From assembly GCA_964653285.1 (NCBI GenBank), contig CAZZEX010000019.1:1-64000 (forward strand): a stretch of 64,000 nt of DNA, written 5' to 3'. The notes under the pieces were generated by a model. The model was not told where the DNA came from, searched no databases, and saw only the letters and a program-made list of their open reading frames with translations. The position numbers and the translations under genes were made by a program. Below, piece after piece: positions 17,559-25,690 of this stretch (positions within the stretch are counted from its first letter, which is position 1; every line of letters begins with the position of its first letter). This DNA is from CAZZEX01 sp964653285 (GTDB lineage Bacteria; Chloroflexota; Anaerolineae; B4-G1).

Positions 17559-18431
17559 TCATTGCGCGGTAATCCGCGTGCCCACCACCCCTCTCTCCCC
17601 CCCTACAGGGGGGGCTGGGGGGGGTAGCAGCACCCGGGCCAACAGCCCCGGCTCAGCACCGGAGAGGATGTGCACGCACGTCTCCGGGTGGCGTTGCACC
17701 AACTCGACCATGCATGCCACTTTATCCGCCATGCCGCCAGTGACGTCCACCCCCTCGGAGCCAGCCAGCGTTTCGCGCAGGGCGGGAAGGTCGGCTGGCG
17801 TGATGCGTGGGACTACCGCACCGTCGGGACCCAACACGCCAGCCACCTCGCCCAGCAGCAGGATGCGAGCCGGGTGCAGTTCGCCAGCCAGGTAGAGGAA
17901 GATATCCTCGGTTGAGATGATGGTGCCGCCATGCACGTCGTCCAACGCGACGTCGCCATAGACCAGCGGCACGAGCCCCCGTGCCAGCGCCGTGTGGACC
18001 GGGCGCGTGTCCAGGTACTCCAGCACACCGTCGTGGCAGCGGGCGGAGCCGGAAGGCTGCACGCTCAACACCGGGACACCGGCTTCGAGGAAGGCATCGG
18101 TGACGATGCGGTTGAGCCGGGCAGCGGCAGCGGCCACCTCGGCGTAGCCGCGCCACTGGGTGGGTGTCTGCACCCCCTGTCGCGTGCCGTAGGGCCTGGC
18201 GGCCCAGTGGCCGAAGGACCCGGACCCGTGCCCGATGAGAAGAGTCAGATCAGGGGCCGCGTCGAGGGCCTGGTGCACTTCGCCGCTCAGGCGGGCGATG
18301 ACCTCACGCCGGGCAGTGTAGGGACGAGTCTTGTCGGTGATGAGAGAGCCGCCGAGTTTGAGGAAGACAACAACGGAATGGGAAATAAACGGATTAGCGG
18401 ACCGGGAGATGAGCGAAATCTTGCTGGCCAT
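17559..18431 (-). CDS. isopentenyl phosphate kinase
   Basis: About 290 residues of the amino-acid-kinase fold. It phosphorylates isopentenyl phosphate to IPP in the alternative mevalonate pathway known in archaea and Roseiflexus. Diagnostic motifs are FLKLGGSLITDK, GHGSGSFGHWAA (with the catalytic His of IPKs), STEDIFLYLA and DVTGGMADKV. The ATG at 18431 follows the GxxExxY stop by 13 nt; canonical family members begin only a few residues before the KLGGS motif, so the true start may be later. Near the C-terminus a C-run/G-run element adds PPPAPPVGGERGVV in frame before the conserved GTRI end. It is in one operon with mevalonate kinase, interrupted by a GxxExxY gene. Confidence 0.88.
   Translation of the reverse strand: MASKISLISRSANPFISHSVVVFLKLGGSLITDKTRPYTARREVIARLSGEVHQALDAAPDLTLLIGHGSGSFGHWAARPYGTRQGVQTPTQWRGYAEVAAAAARLNRIVTDAFLEAGVPVLSVQPSGSARCHDGVLEYLDTRPVHTALARGLVPLVYGDVALDDVHGGTIISTEDIFLYLAGELHPARILLLGEVAGVLGPDGAVVPRITPADLPALRETLAGSEGVDVTGGMADKVACMVELVQRHPETCVHILSGAEPGLLARVLLPPPAPPVGGERGVVGTRITAQ
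17587..17627. repeat. in-frame C-run/G-run palindromic element in the IPK gene
   Basis: Runs of C (seven) and G (seven and eight) flank TACA, giving a hairpin-forming element. On the minus strand it is read in frame as PPPAPPVGGERGVV, just before the kinase's normal terminal GTRITAQ. Same element type as at 22091, 35331, 41158, 54748 and 57183. Confidence 0.7.
18367..18395. repeat. left arm of inverted repeat flanking the GxxExxY gene
   Basis: Contains ACAACAACGGAATG (18367-18380) and AACGGATT. The same two blocks occur in inverted orientation at 19276-19304. This arm lies inside the 5' part of the isopentenyl phosphate kinase gene. Confidence 0.6.
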
Positions 18432-18444
18432 GGGCGGATTCGAG

Positions 18445-19245
18445 TTACGTAGTGATTCTAATGGATTGGATGTGTAGGCGGGTGCCGTGGAAGTTGGCCA
18501 GCAAGCCGAGTTGCAGGCCAAGGGTGTGCAGGTGGCGCTTGAGGCGTTGTTGGTGCGCTTCGGTTATGGATTTCAGGGCGAAGGCGGCGACGACGATTCG
18601 ATCTTCGATGACGATGAGACGACATTCATCCTGCCCCAGGTAGTGTCCGTGAAACTCGACCGGCAGGTGTTTGCGGTAGTCGTAAGAGATGTCTTGCCGT
18701 CGCAGTTCGACCATCGTGGCGCGGCGGTAGACCTGGTGTAGGAAGCCTGGGCCAAGCGTGAAATGAACACGATGGAGTGCTTCGTAGAGAGCGGCACTGA
18801 GGTCAGGATAGAGGAGATCTGCTGCAAGTGCTCGTGGCTCCCAGACAAACTCCGGCTGGCGCTTTCGCAGGAAGTTGGGAAATCGCTCTACCTCAAGTGA
18901 GGGCGCGCCAAAGTTCGCGATCAGAGCCAGATCCGCATCTGTGACCTTGAGATACGAGATGGCTTGTGCCTTGTGAAGCGGCGTGATGGCTGGTGCGACT
19001 TTAAGATCCAGAATGACCTTCAGTCTATCTATGCAGAAATCGGGGATGTATAGTCCCACTCGTTCTCCTTCGTAGAAGACCTCGAAGTGTTTTTGTGGTT
19101 CGAACAGGACGCTGGCTTCCTGAAAGGCGATTTCAACCGCATCCTGATAGAAGCGCTCTGGCAGCATCGGCTTCAAATCATGATGCACAGCCATCAGCCC
19201 TCCGCGGACGGTGTACGTCAATTCTTCGTGGATTAGTCTAACCAT
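18445..19245 (-). CDS. tandem double GxxExxY protein
   Basis: 266 residues holding two GxxExxY units, a family of PD-(D/E)xK-like fold with no firmly established role. The first unit (about 1-125) has a degenerate signature (LPERFYQDAVEIAF) and the motif IPDFCIDRLKVILDLKV. The second (about 145-262) carries GPGFLHQVYRRAT, where the Glu is replaced by His. Both lack part of the canonical motif, so catalysis is doubtful. The gene sits between mevalonate kinase (44 nt upstream) and isopentenyl phosphate kinase, on the same strand, and is flanked by inverted repeats. That suggests insertion into the isoprenoid operon rather than a pathway role. Confidence 0.75.
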   Translation of the reverse strand: MVRLIHEELTYTVRGGLMAVHHDLKPMLPERFYQDAVEIAFQEASVLFEPQKHFEVFYEGERVGLYIPDFCIDRLKVILDLKVAPAITPLHKAQAISYLKVTDADLALIANFGAPSLEVERFPNFLRKRQPEFVWEPRALAADLLYPDLSAALYEALHRVHFTLGPGFLHQVYRRATMVELRRQDISYDYRKHLPVEFHGHYLGQDECRLIVIEDRIVVAAFALKSITEAHQQRLKRHLHTLGLQLGLLANFHGTRLHIQSIRITT

Positions 19246-19275
19246 TTTTGCTCTATTTTAGTCCGTTCTTTTCTC

Positions 19276-19304
19276 AATCCGTTGTTGTCTCATTCCGTTG
19301 TTGT
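19276..19304. repeat. right arm of inverted repeat flanking the GxxExxY gene
   Basis: Minus-strand ACAACAACGGAATG (19304-19291) followed by AACGGATT matches the plus-strand sequence at 18367-18395. The mevalonate kinase stop codon lies within this arm, so the last residues (TTTE) are encoded by it. Confidence 0.6.
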
Positions 19305-20243
19305 GACCCTTGTACAAATCACCCGCACCGCCCCCGCCTCTCTCAACGCCTCTGTCACTTCCTCGGCGAAATCTTCTTCCACCAGCGCTATCATATTCCC
19401 ACCTCGACCTGCCCCCGAAAGTTTGGCTCCCATCGCGCCAGAGAACCGGGCCACCTCCACCAATTCATCCAGTTGCGATGATGAGACCCCCAGTTCGATC
19501 AGCAATGCGTGGTTCTCATCCATCAGCGGCCCCAGTGCGTCAACGTCTCCGGCCTCAATCGCCCGGCTGGCCTCGTCGGTGACGTCGCCCATCTGGTCGA
19601 ACAGGGCGTCGTAGCGAGCCGGGTCGCGTTTCCAGGTCCGGCGCACGTGCTCCACGACACTCTTGGTGGGGCTGCGGGCGCCGGTGTCGCCGATGAGCAA
19701 TGTGAAAGGAGCGCCGACGGTCAGCCGCTCGACGGGATGCCCACGCACAAAGTAGACCGGCTGCTCGTAAGCGACGACGGTGTTATCAATCCCACTGGGC
19801 GTGCCGTGGTGGATCTTCTCCACCTCGAAGACGAGTGTACTGATCACTGCTGATTCCAGCGTATGGCCCAGGAAGCCCGCCAGGGCACGGACGAGCGCCG
19901 TGGAGACGGCAGCCCCGCTGCCCAGTCCACTCGCGATGGGAATAGTGGAACTGACAGTGAGGGTGGCATCGGGCTCGAAGGAGGAGAGGTGGGCCAGCGT
20001 GAGCCGTGCGGCGACGGCCAGTGGCTCATCCCGTGGCGCTGCGGCCAGGGAGATGCTCTGCCCCAGGTCAGAGGCGATGAGCGTCAGGCCACTACCGGAT
20101 GGGGCGGGCTCGACCGTGGCGGTGGCTTGTACCTGCGTGACGGGCACGGCAATGGCCGGTCGCCCGTGGACGACAGCGTGCTCGCCAAAGAGGATGACCT
20201 TGCCCGGAGCGGAGGCAGTTTGCGGAGAGGTCCTGGTACTCAT
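19290..20243 (-). CDS. mvk: mevalonate kinase
   Basis: A 317-residue GHMP-family kinase that phosphorylates mevalonate with ATP. All three family motifs are seen: SAPGKVILFGEHAVVHG near the N-terminus, IPIASGLGSGAAVSTAL (ATP-binding glycine loop), and KLSGAGRGGNMIAL near the C-terminus. GTPSGIDNTVVAYE is typical of mevalonate kinases. In an operon with a UbiA-type prenyltransferase upstream and isopentenyl phosphate kinase downstream. With IPK present, the expected route is mevalonate-5-phosphate decarboxylation to isopentenyl phosphate and then IPP; a decarboxylase gene is not in this window. Confidence 0.93.
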   Translation of the reverse strand: MSTRTSPQTASAPGKVILFGEHAVVHGRPAIAVPVTQVQATATVEPAPSGSGLTLIASDLGQSISLAAAPRDEPLAVAARLTLAHLSSFEPDATLTVSSTIPIASGLGSGAAVSTALVRALAGFLGHTLESAVISTLVFEVEKIHHGTPSGIDNTVVAYEQPVYFVRGHPVERLTVGAPFTLLIGDTGARSPTKSVVEHVRRTWKRDPARYDALFDQMGDVTDEASRAIEAGDVDALGPLMDENHALLIELGVSSSQLDELVEVARFSGAMGAKLSGAGRGGNMIALVEEDFAEEVTEALREAGAVRVICTRVTTTE

Positions 20244-20344
20244 GAGAGTTCTCCTTCCACTCTCAGTCTACAGCAAGAGGCTACAGCAAAAGGACTCACA
20301 GTGCAACTCCACCTTTATCACAGAGACCAGGCAAGAATAGCACA

Positions 20345-21217
20345 CTATCCCAGGAAGTACATCACCATGACGACGCTCAGACCCCAGAGAACGACCGTAG
20401 CCTGCAGCGGCCGGTCGGAGAGCACGATCTCCTCGGGTGCACCACCCACTCCCTTGACGTGGATCAGATAGAGGTAACGGAATATACCGTACAGGACGAA
20501 GGGGATGGTCAGCATCATCGTGTGGTTGGGGGGCAACCCCTCGGCGGAGAAGGTGTAGAGTGCGTAGGCCAGCAGAGTTGATGCGGTCACGATGCTGATT
20601 ACGTGATCGAGCAGCGACAGGTTGTATTCCCGCAGGCTTTGGCGGTGCATGTTAGCGTTTTCCTTCAACAGCACCAACTCGTGGCGACGCTTGCCGAAGC
20701 CGATCAGCAGCGCCAGCAGCGTCATACAGACGTACAGCCAGGGCGAGAAACGCTTTGCCTCTACCAATGGCACGCCGGCCGCCACGCGCAGCAGAAAACC
20801 GGCCGCGATGAGCATCACGTCAATGATGACGATGTTTTTGAGCCAGAAGGAGTAGGCGATCTGGAGCAACAAGTAGCCGACCAGAATGACGCCGAAGGTT
20901 AGGTTGAGCAGGAAGCCCAGCGGTAACGCAATGAGAGGTATGGTGATGGCCGCCATGATAGCCGCGCTGGCGCCCAGTTGGCCACTGGCGAGAGGACGAT
21001 CGCACTTCTTGGGATGCTGGCGGTCTTTCTCGACGTCGGCCAGGTCGTTGATGACGTAGACCGCCCCGGATACCAGGCACAAGAGCACGAATCCGGCCAG
21101 GGTCTGGGACAGGTAGTGCAGGTTGAACAGTTTGACGTCGAAGACCAGCGGGGCGAAGATAAAGATGTTCTTGACCCATTGCTTAGGTCGCATGGTTTTG
21201 ATTAAGCCGATGACCAC
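20345..21217 (-). CDS. UbiA-family prenyltransferase, decaprenyl-phosphate phosphoribosyltransferase-like
   Basis: About 290 residues of a multi-helix membrane protein. The two aspartate-rich motifs place it in the UbiA superfamily: NDLADVEKDRQHPKKCDRP in the first half, with MRPKQWVKNIFIFAPLVFD at the N-terminus. That NDxxDxxxDxxHPxKxxRP pattern is shared with decaprenyl-phosphate phosphoribosyltransferases (Rv3806c-type), which transfer phosphoribose from PRPP to polyprenyl phosphate at the cytoplasmic face. A GTG at 21217 is preferred because GGAGG lies 8 nt before it, and because the upstream promoter would place the mRNA start at about 21253, leaving no leader for the ATG at 21256. First gene of the isoprenoid operon. 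Confidence 0.85.
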   Translation of the reverse strand: MVIGLIKTMRPKQWVKNIFIFAPLVFDVKLFNLHYLSQTLAGFVLLCLVSGAVYVINDLADVEKDRQHPKKCDRPLASGQLGASAAIMAAITIPLIALPLGFLLNLTFGVILVGYLLLQIAYSFWLKNIVIIDVMLIAAGFLLRVAAGVPLVEAKRFSPWLYVCMTLLALLIGFGKRRHELVLLKENANMHRQSLREYNLSLLDHVISIVTASTLLAYALYTFSAEGLPPNHTMMLTIPFVLYGIFRYLYLIHVKGVGGAPEEIVLSDRPLQATVVLWGLSVVMVMYFLG

Positions 21218-21259
21218 GGTTTTGGCCTCCAAACGAATTGTGAACTGCGGATGCATAGA

Positions 21260-21288
21260 ATGATACCAGAGGTACCCAGTTTCGGCAA
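21260..21288 (-). promoter_or_regulatory. promoter of the prenyltransferase-mvk-ipk operon
   Basis: Minus strand: TTGCCG (21288-21283), 17-nt spacer, TATCAT (21265-21260). Start site expected near 21253, which supports a GTG translation start at 21217. Confidence 0.55.
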
Positions 21289-21579
21289 GCGCTGGCAGGC
21301 TTTCGGCTAATCGTCCAGGGCCTGGGCCACCCGAAGTGAGAGCAGCGGGGGATTTCGGAGCAGATCAATGATAGGTGTATGCCAGCCGCGGTCTGCAAAT
21401 CATGCCCTCAGCCCCCGAGACGGGGGCGGCCCATGCAAGGTAGTGCTTGGTGTATTGCACTGCCTGCTCGTTAGGCACCGAGTTTTGATTTGCTTCGAAA
21501 ACCCGGCCGGGGGCAGACTTGCACGATGGGGCAGAGCGGGGTAGAATTGGAAAGCGTGAGGGGGAGGATGTAAGTTATT
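21289..21579. other. intergenic region between divergent operons
   Basis: Between the isoprenoid operon and tlyA. It holds a perfect 7-bp GC hairpin (GCCCCCG-AGA-CGGGGGC, 21411-21427) and, near its right end, the tlyA promoter (21519-21547). No open frame or recognised RNA gene; a small structured RNA around 21400-21490 cannot be excluded but nothing specific supports one. Confidence 0.4.
21519..21547 (+). promoter_or_regulatory. promoter of the tlyA operon
   Basis: TTGCAC at 21519-21524, 17-nt spacer, TAGAAT at 21542-21547. The leader contains GGGGGAGG about 10 nt before the TTG start codon at 21580. Confidence 0.6.
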
Positions 21580-22630
21580 TTGGTAAGGTGTTCGAAGAAG
21601 CGGCTGGACGTCCTGTTGGTTGAGCGGGGGCTGGCAGAGAGCCGGACGCAGGCCCAACGGTTGATCCGCGCAGGCCTGGTGCGCGTGGCAGGCCAGGCGG
21701 CCGACAAGCCTGGCACCCAGGTGATGGTGAGCGCCGAGATCACGTTGCAGGCCCGCCCGCGCTTCGTGAGCCGGGGTGGGGAGAAACTGGATGCGGCGCT
21801 GGTACGCTTCGGGCTGGACGTGGCGGGTGTCGTGGCGGCTGATGTGGGGGCTTCCACCGGCGGTTTCACCGACTGCCTGCTCCAGCACGGCGCGTGCCGT
21901 GTCTATGCCATTGATGTAGGCTACGGCCAACTGGATTGGCGGCTGCGAAACGATCCCCGCGTGGTGGTGATGGAGCGCACCAATGCTCGCTACCTGGGAA
22001 GTTTGCCGGAGCCGGTAGGCCTGGTCACTGCCGATGTATCGTTCATCTCACTGGGGCTGATCCTGCCGGCAGCGATGCGCTGGCTCACCCCTGCCCCTCC
22101 CCCCCCCTACGAGGAGGGCAGGGAAAAGGCAAGTGGCCATCGTGGAGAACGTACTCCGTCTCCCCCCCCCTACGAGGAGGGCAGGGAAAAGGCAAGTGGC
22201 CATCGTGGAGAACGNNNNNNNNNNNNNNNNNNNNNNNNNNNNNNNNNNNNNNNNNNNNNNNNNNNNNNNNNNNNNNNNNNNNNNNNNNNNNNNNNNNNNN
22301 NNNNNNNNNNNNNNTACTCCGTCTCCCCCCCCCCGTGGGGGGGGGCAGGGGGGGGTAATCGCGCTGATCAAGCCGCAGTTCGAGGCTGGGCGACGAGAAG
22401 TCGGGAAAGGTGGGGTAGTGCGCGACCCGGAGGTGCACCGGCGTGTGTTGGAGCAGGTGTTGGGTATCGCAGCCGCGTTGGGCCTGGGGCTGCGTGGTTT
22501 GATGCCCTCTCCTCTGCGCGGGCCAGCCGGCAACATCGAGTTCCTGGGCTGGTGGAGACTTGGGGTGGAAGGGCTGGAGGCAGAGGCCGCAATCGCAGCC
22601 TGTATGACAGAAACGGAGACGGAAAGATGA
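21580..22630 (+). CDS. tlyA: TlyA-type rRNA 2'-O-methyltransferase (broken by scaffold gap)
   Basis: TlyA family (hemolysin-like name), which in mycobacteria methylates ribose of 16S and 23S rRNA cytidines. An S4 RNA-binding domain (about 6-65, KKRLDVLLVERGLAESRTQA) is followed by an FtsJ-like SAM-dependent domain: RFVSRGGEKLDAAL, ADVGASTGGFTDCLLQ, TADVSFISLGLIL. The gene then runs into tandem 63-nt C-run/G-run repeats and a 100-N gap. It resumes in another frame with IALIKPQFEAGR and ends at 22630 (RGPAGNIEFLGWW). The gap length is arbitrary, so the frame change is not evidence of a mutation. Start is TTG, supported by a strong ribosome site. The stop overlaps the histidine kinase start (ATGA). 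Confidence 0.85.
22091..22357. repeat. tandem C-run/G-run minisatellite inside tlyA
   Basis: Two 63-nt units are visible (TACGAGGAGG at 22108 and 22171), each with a C-run, GAGGAGGGCAGGGAAAAGGC, then a segment read as SGHRGERTPS. More copies are likely hidden in the N gap; a further variant with C11/G9 runs follows it to about 22357. The period equals 21 codons, so copies can be gained or lost without changing the frame. The assembler probably failed here because of the repeat. Confidence 0.75.
22215..22314. other. scaffold gap of 100 Ns
   Basis: Exactly 100 Ns, the usual placeholder for a gap of unknown size, inside the tlyA minisatellite. Confidence 0.99.
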
Positions 22631-23883
22631 GCAACACGGAAGTCCGGGGGCAGCGGCTGGAGAGGATTCTGGAGATCAGCCGAGAACTGACCTCTACGGT
22701 GGCATTGGAGCCGCTCCTGAGCAAAATCGTCGCTACAGCGGCAGAGTTGACGAACAGCGAGGGGGCTTCTATTCTCCTGCGAGATACCCGCACTGGCGAG
22801 TTGCGCTTCTGCACTGCACTAGAGGCCGGCGCCCCGTCTGGGCAACTTGTCGACATTCCCGTGCCCATCGAGGGCTCCATCGCCGGCACAGTCCTGACAT
22901 CCAGAGAGCCGCTGATCGTGCTCGACGCTCAGGCTGACCCCCGCCACTACGGAGAGGTCGGGCAGCAGATCGGCTTGAAGATCCACTCGCTGCTGGCGGT
23001 TCCGCTGCAGATCAAGCACCGCTGCATCGGCGTGCTGGAGGCAGTGAACAAGCAGTTTGACCAGGAGTTCTCCCAGGAGGACGTGGATACATTGATGACC
23101 CTGGCCGCCCAGGCAGCGGTGGCTATCGAAAACGCGCGGCTGGTGGAGGCACTGCGGAAAGCCTACGAGCAGTTGGGGGAACTGGACCGGCTGAAGTCGG
23201 ACTTCATCGCCATCGCCTCCCACGAACTGCGCACCCCGCTGAGTCTGATCCTGCTCTACGCCGCCGTGCTCCGGGAGCAATTGGGGGATGCGGCCGGGAC
23301 ACAACTGGACGCAGTGCTGCGGGCTGCTATGCGTCTCAAGAACATCATGGATACGATGCTCAACCTGCGCTACCTGGAAACCGGGCAGGTGGAGGTGGTA
23401 CCTACCCGCTTTGACCTGCGGGCCGAGGTGCAGGAAGCGTGCGAGGACTATGAGGTCCTCGCGGAGACGAATGGGTTGGTGCTGAGGGCTGACTTGCCAG
23501 ATGAGGGAGTGCCCATCCAGGCGGACAGAGAGCAGGTACGGGTGGTGCTGGACAACCTGATCTCCAACGCGGTCAAGTTCACCCCTCACGGCGGGCAGGT
23601 GCAGGTGGCACTATGCTGCCGGGGCGACGAGGTGGAGATGTCGGTGACCGATACCGGCGTCGGAGTCCCGCCGCAGGAATTGGAACGAATCTTTGATCGT
23701 TTCTACCAGGTCGAGGACCACATGACCCGCCGGCACGGCGGCATGGGATTGGGCCTCGCCATCGCCAAGGGACTGGTGGAACTGCACGGCGGTCATGTGT
23801 GGGCCGAAAGCAACCCCGGTCAGGGCAGTCGCTTCGTCGTGGTGTTGCCCACGAGTATCTCTCCTAAAGCAACCCTGAGGTGA
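22627..23883 (+). CDS. GAF-domain sensor histidine kinase
   Basis: 418 residues: one GAF domain (about 15-170), then HisKA with the phospho-acceptor His199 (SDFIAIASHELRTPLSLI), and a HATPase domain with N-box DNLISNAVKFTPHGG, G1 DTGVGVPPQELERIFDRF and G2 GGMGLGLAIAKGLVELHGG. There is no membrane segment, so it is a cytosolic sensor. The GAF domain would sense a small molecule or redox/light cue; no ligand can be named. It overlaps tlyA by ATGA and precedes lepA by 4 nt, so it is in an operon with translation and RNA-modification genes. No response regulator is adjacent. Confidence 0.92.
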   Translation: MSNTEVRGQRLERILEISRELTSTVALEPLLSKIVATAAELTNSEGASILLRDTRTGELRFCTALEAGAPSGQLVDIPVPIEGSIAGTVLTSREPLIVLDAQADPRHYGEVGQQIGLKIHSLLAVPLQIKHRCIGVLEAVNKQFDQEFSQEDVDTLMTLAAQAAVAIENARLVEALRKAYEQLGELDRLKSDFIAIASHELRTPLSLILLYAAVLREQLGDAAGTQLDAVLRAAMRLKNIMDTMLNLRYLETGQVEVVPTRFDLRAEVQEACEDYEVLAETNGLVLRADLPDEGVPIQADREQVRVVLDNLISNAVKFTPHGGQVQVALCCRGDEVEMSVTDTGVGVPPQELERIFDRFYQVEDHMTRRHGGMGLGLAIAKGLVELHGGHVWAESNPGQGSRFVVVLPTSISPKATLR

Positions 23884-23887
23884 AACG

Positions 23888-25690
23888 ATGGATCAGTCCC
23901 ATATCCGCGACTTCTGCATCATCGCCCACATTGACCACGGTAAGTCCACGCTGGCCGACCGGCTGCTGGAACTGACCGGCACCATCCCTGCGCGTCAAAT
24001 GGCTGACCAGGTACTCGATTCGATGGACCTGGAGCGGGAGAAGGGGGTCACCATCAAAGCGTCGGCGGTGCGGATGTGGTACACTGCCGCCAATGGCGAG
24101 GAGTACGAACTGAACCTGATTGATACCCCCGGCCACGTGGACTTCTCCTACGAGGTCAGCCGGGCACTGGTGGCCTGCGAGGGGGCGCTTTTGGTTGTAG
24201 ATGCTGCACAGGGCGTTGAGGCCCAGACGCTGGCCAATCTCTACCTGGCGCTCGGAGCTGACCTTGAGATCGTCCCCCTCGTGAACAAGATTGACCTGGC
24301 CTCGGCGCGGCCTGACGAGGTGGCGCTCGACATGGCCGAACTGCTGGGTGTGGAGCCCGACGAGGTGTTGCACGTCTCGGCCAAGGAGGGATGGGGAGTT
24401 GAAAAAGTGCTGGAGGCGGCAGTGACGCGCTTGCCCCCACCTCAGGGGCAACTCGACGCACCATTGCGGGCGCTCATCTTCGATTCCCACTACGATCCCT
24501 ACAAAGGGGTAGTCGCCTATGTGCGTGTGATGGACGGCGCATTGGTGCGAGATGAGCCACTGCTGTTGATGGCGACCGACACCACGACTGAGCCCGTCGA
24601 AGTCGGCATCTTTACGCCGGGGATGACCCCTACGGGACGGTTGAACACAGGTGAGGTGGGTTACGTCGCCACGGGGCTCAAGACATTGCAGGAGTGTCAT
24701 GTGGGCGATACGCTCACCAGTGTGGCACGTCCGGCATCGGAGCCGCTGCCCGGTTACCGTCCGGTCAAACCGATGGTCTTCGCCGGCCTGTACCCGATCG
24801 AAAGCGAGCATTACAACGCGCTGCGCGATGCGCTGGAGAAATTGCAACTCAACGACGCGGCATTGGTCTTTGAGCCAGAATCCTCTCAGGCCCTCCAATT
24901 CGGTTTCCGCTGCGGCTTTCTGGGCCTGTTCCACATGGAAATTGTGCAGGAGCGGTTGGAGCGGGAATACGGGCTGGACCTGATCGCCACTGCTCCAAGC
25001 GTCGCCTACCAGGTCCTCACCCGCAGCGGTGAGGTAATCGAGGTCGCCAGCCCCGCCGATCTGCCGGATCCCAGCACCGTCGAGGAGATTCGCGAACCGT
25101 GGATGCGTATCCAGGTCTTCACGCCGGCGGACTACATCGGCCCAGTGATGGAGTTGATCACGCGGCGGCGCGGCGCATATCGGACCACCGAGTACCTGGA
25201 CAGCCAACGCGTCGTGCTGACCTACGAGATGCCGCTTTCCGAGATGATCGTGGACCTGCACGACCGGCTTAAGTCGGCCACACGGGGTTATGCCTCGTTG
25301 GATTACACCTTCGACGGCTACCGGCCGGGCGACCTGGTACGCATGGATATCCTGGTCAACAAGGAACTGGTGGATGCACTGGCGCTCATCCTGTACCGCG
25401 ATCAAGCCTACGAGAAAGGCTCGGCGTTGGTGCGCAAGATGAAGGAGGTTATCCCCCGACAACTGTTCAAGGTCCCCATTCAGGCAGCCGTGGGAGGACG
25501 AATCATCGCCCGAGCGACGGTGAGTGCAGTGCGCAAAGACGTATTGGCCAAGTGCTACGGTGGCGACGTCACGCGCAAGCGCAAGTTGTTGGAGAAGCAG
25601 AAGGCAGGCAAGAAGCGGCTCAAGCAATTTGGGAGGGTGATGATCCCGCAGGATGCCTTTCTGGCGATATTGAGGCTGGATGAAGATTAA
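23888..25690 (+). CDS. lepA: elongation factor 4 (LepA)
   Basis: 600 residues, the standard LepA length. A translational GTPase that acts on stalled or back-translocating ribosomes. G1 IAHIDHGKSTLADRLLE, G2 region EREKGVTIKA, G3 DTPGHVDFSYEV, G4 NKIDL and G5 SAKEGWGVE are all intact. Domain II, EF-G-like domains III and V, and the LepA-specific C-terminal domain (ending GRVMIPQDAFLAIL) follow. Located 4 nt after the histidine kinase; its last 11 nt overlap the MFS gene start. Confidence 0.97.
   Translation: MDQSHIRDFCIIAHIDHGKSTLADRLLELTGTIPARQMADQVLDSMDLEREKGVTIKASAVRMWYTAANGEEYELNLIDTPGHVDFSYEVSRALVACEGALLVVDAAQGVEAQTLANLYLALGADLEIVPLVNKIDLASARPDEVALDMAELLGVEPDEVLHVSAKEGWGVEKVLEAAVTRLPPPQGQLDAPLRALIFDSHYDPYKGVVAYVRVMDGALVRDEPLLLMATDTTTEPVEVGIFTPGMTPTGRLNTGEVGYVATGLKTLQECHVGDTLTSVARPASEPLPGYRPVKPMVFAGLYPIESEHYNALRDALEKLQLNDAALVFEPESSQALQFGFRCGFLGLFHMEIVQERLEREYGLDLIATAPSVAYQVLTRSGEVIEVASPADLPDPSTVEEIREPWMRIQVFTPADYIGPVMELITRRRGAYRTTEYLDSQRVVLTYEMPLSEMIVDLHDRLKSATRGYASLDYTFDGYRPGDLVRMDILVNKELVDALALILYRDQAYEKGSALVRKMKEVIPRQLFKVPIQAAVGGRIIARATVSAVRKDVLAKCYGGDVTRKRKLLEKQKAGKKRLKQFGRVMIPQDAFLAILRLDED

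Noticed and set aside
21400..21490. Possible structured RNA gene upstream of tlyA
   Set aside because: Only a 7-bp GC hairpin is present; no match to SRP, 6S, tmRNA or RNase P features that I could recognise.
22133..22630. Separate gene for the part of tlyA after the gap
   Set aside because: The sequence after the gap continues the TlyA fold; the frame difference is due to the arbitrary gap length.
23864..25627. 587-codon minus-strand open frame antisense to lepA
   Set aside because: lepA is unmistakable on the other strand; this is a GC-driven shadow.
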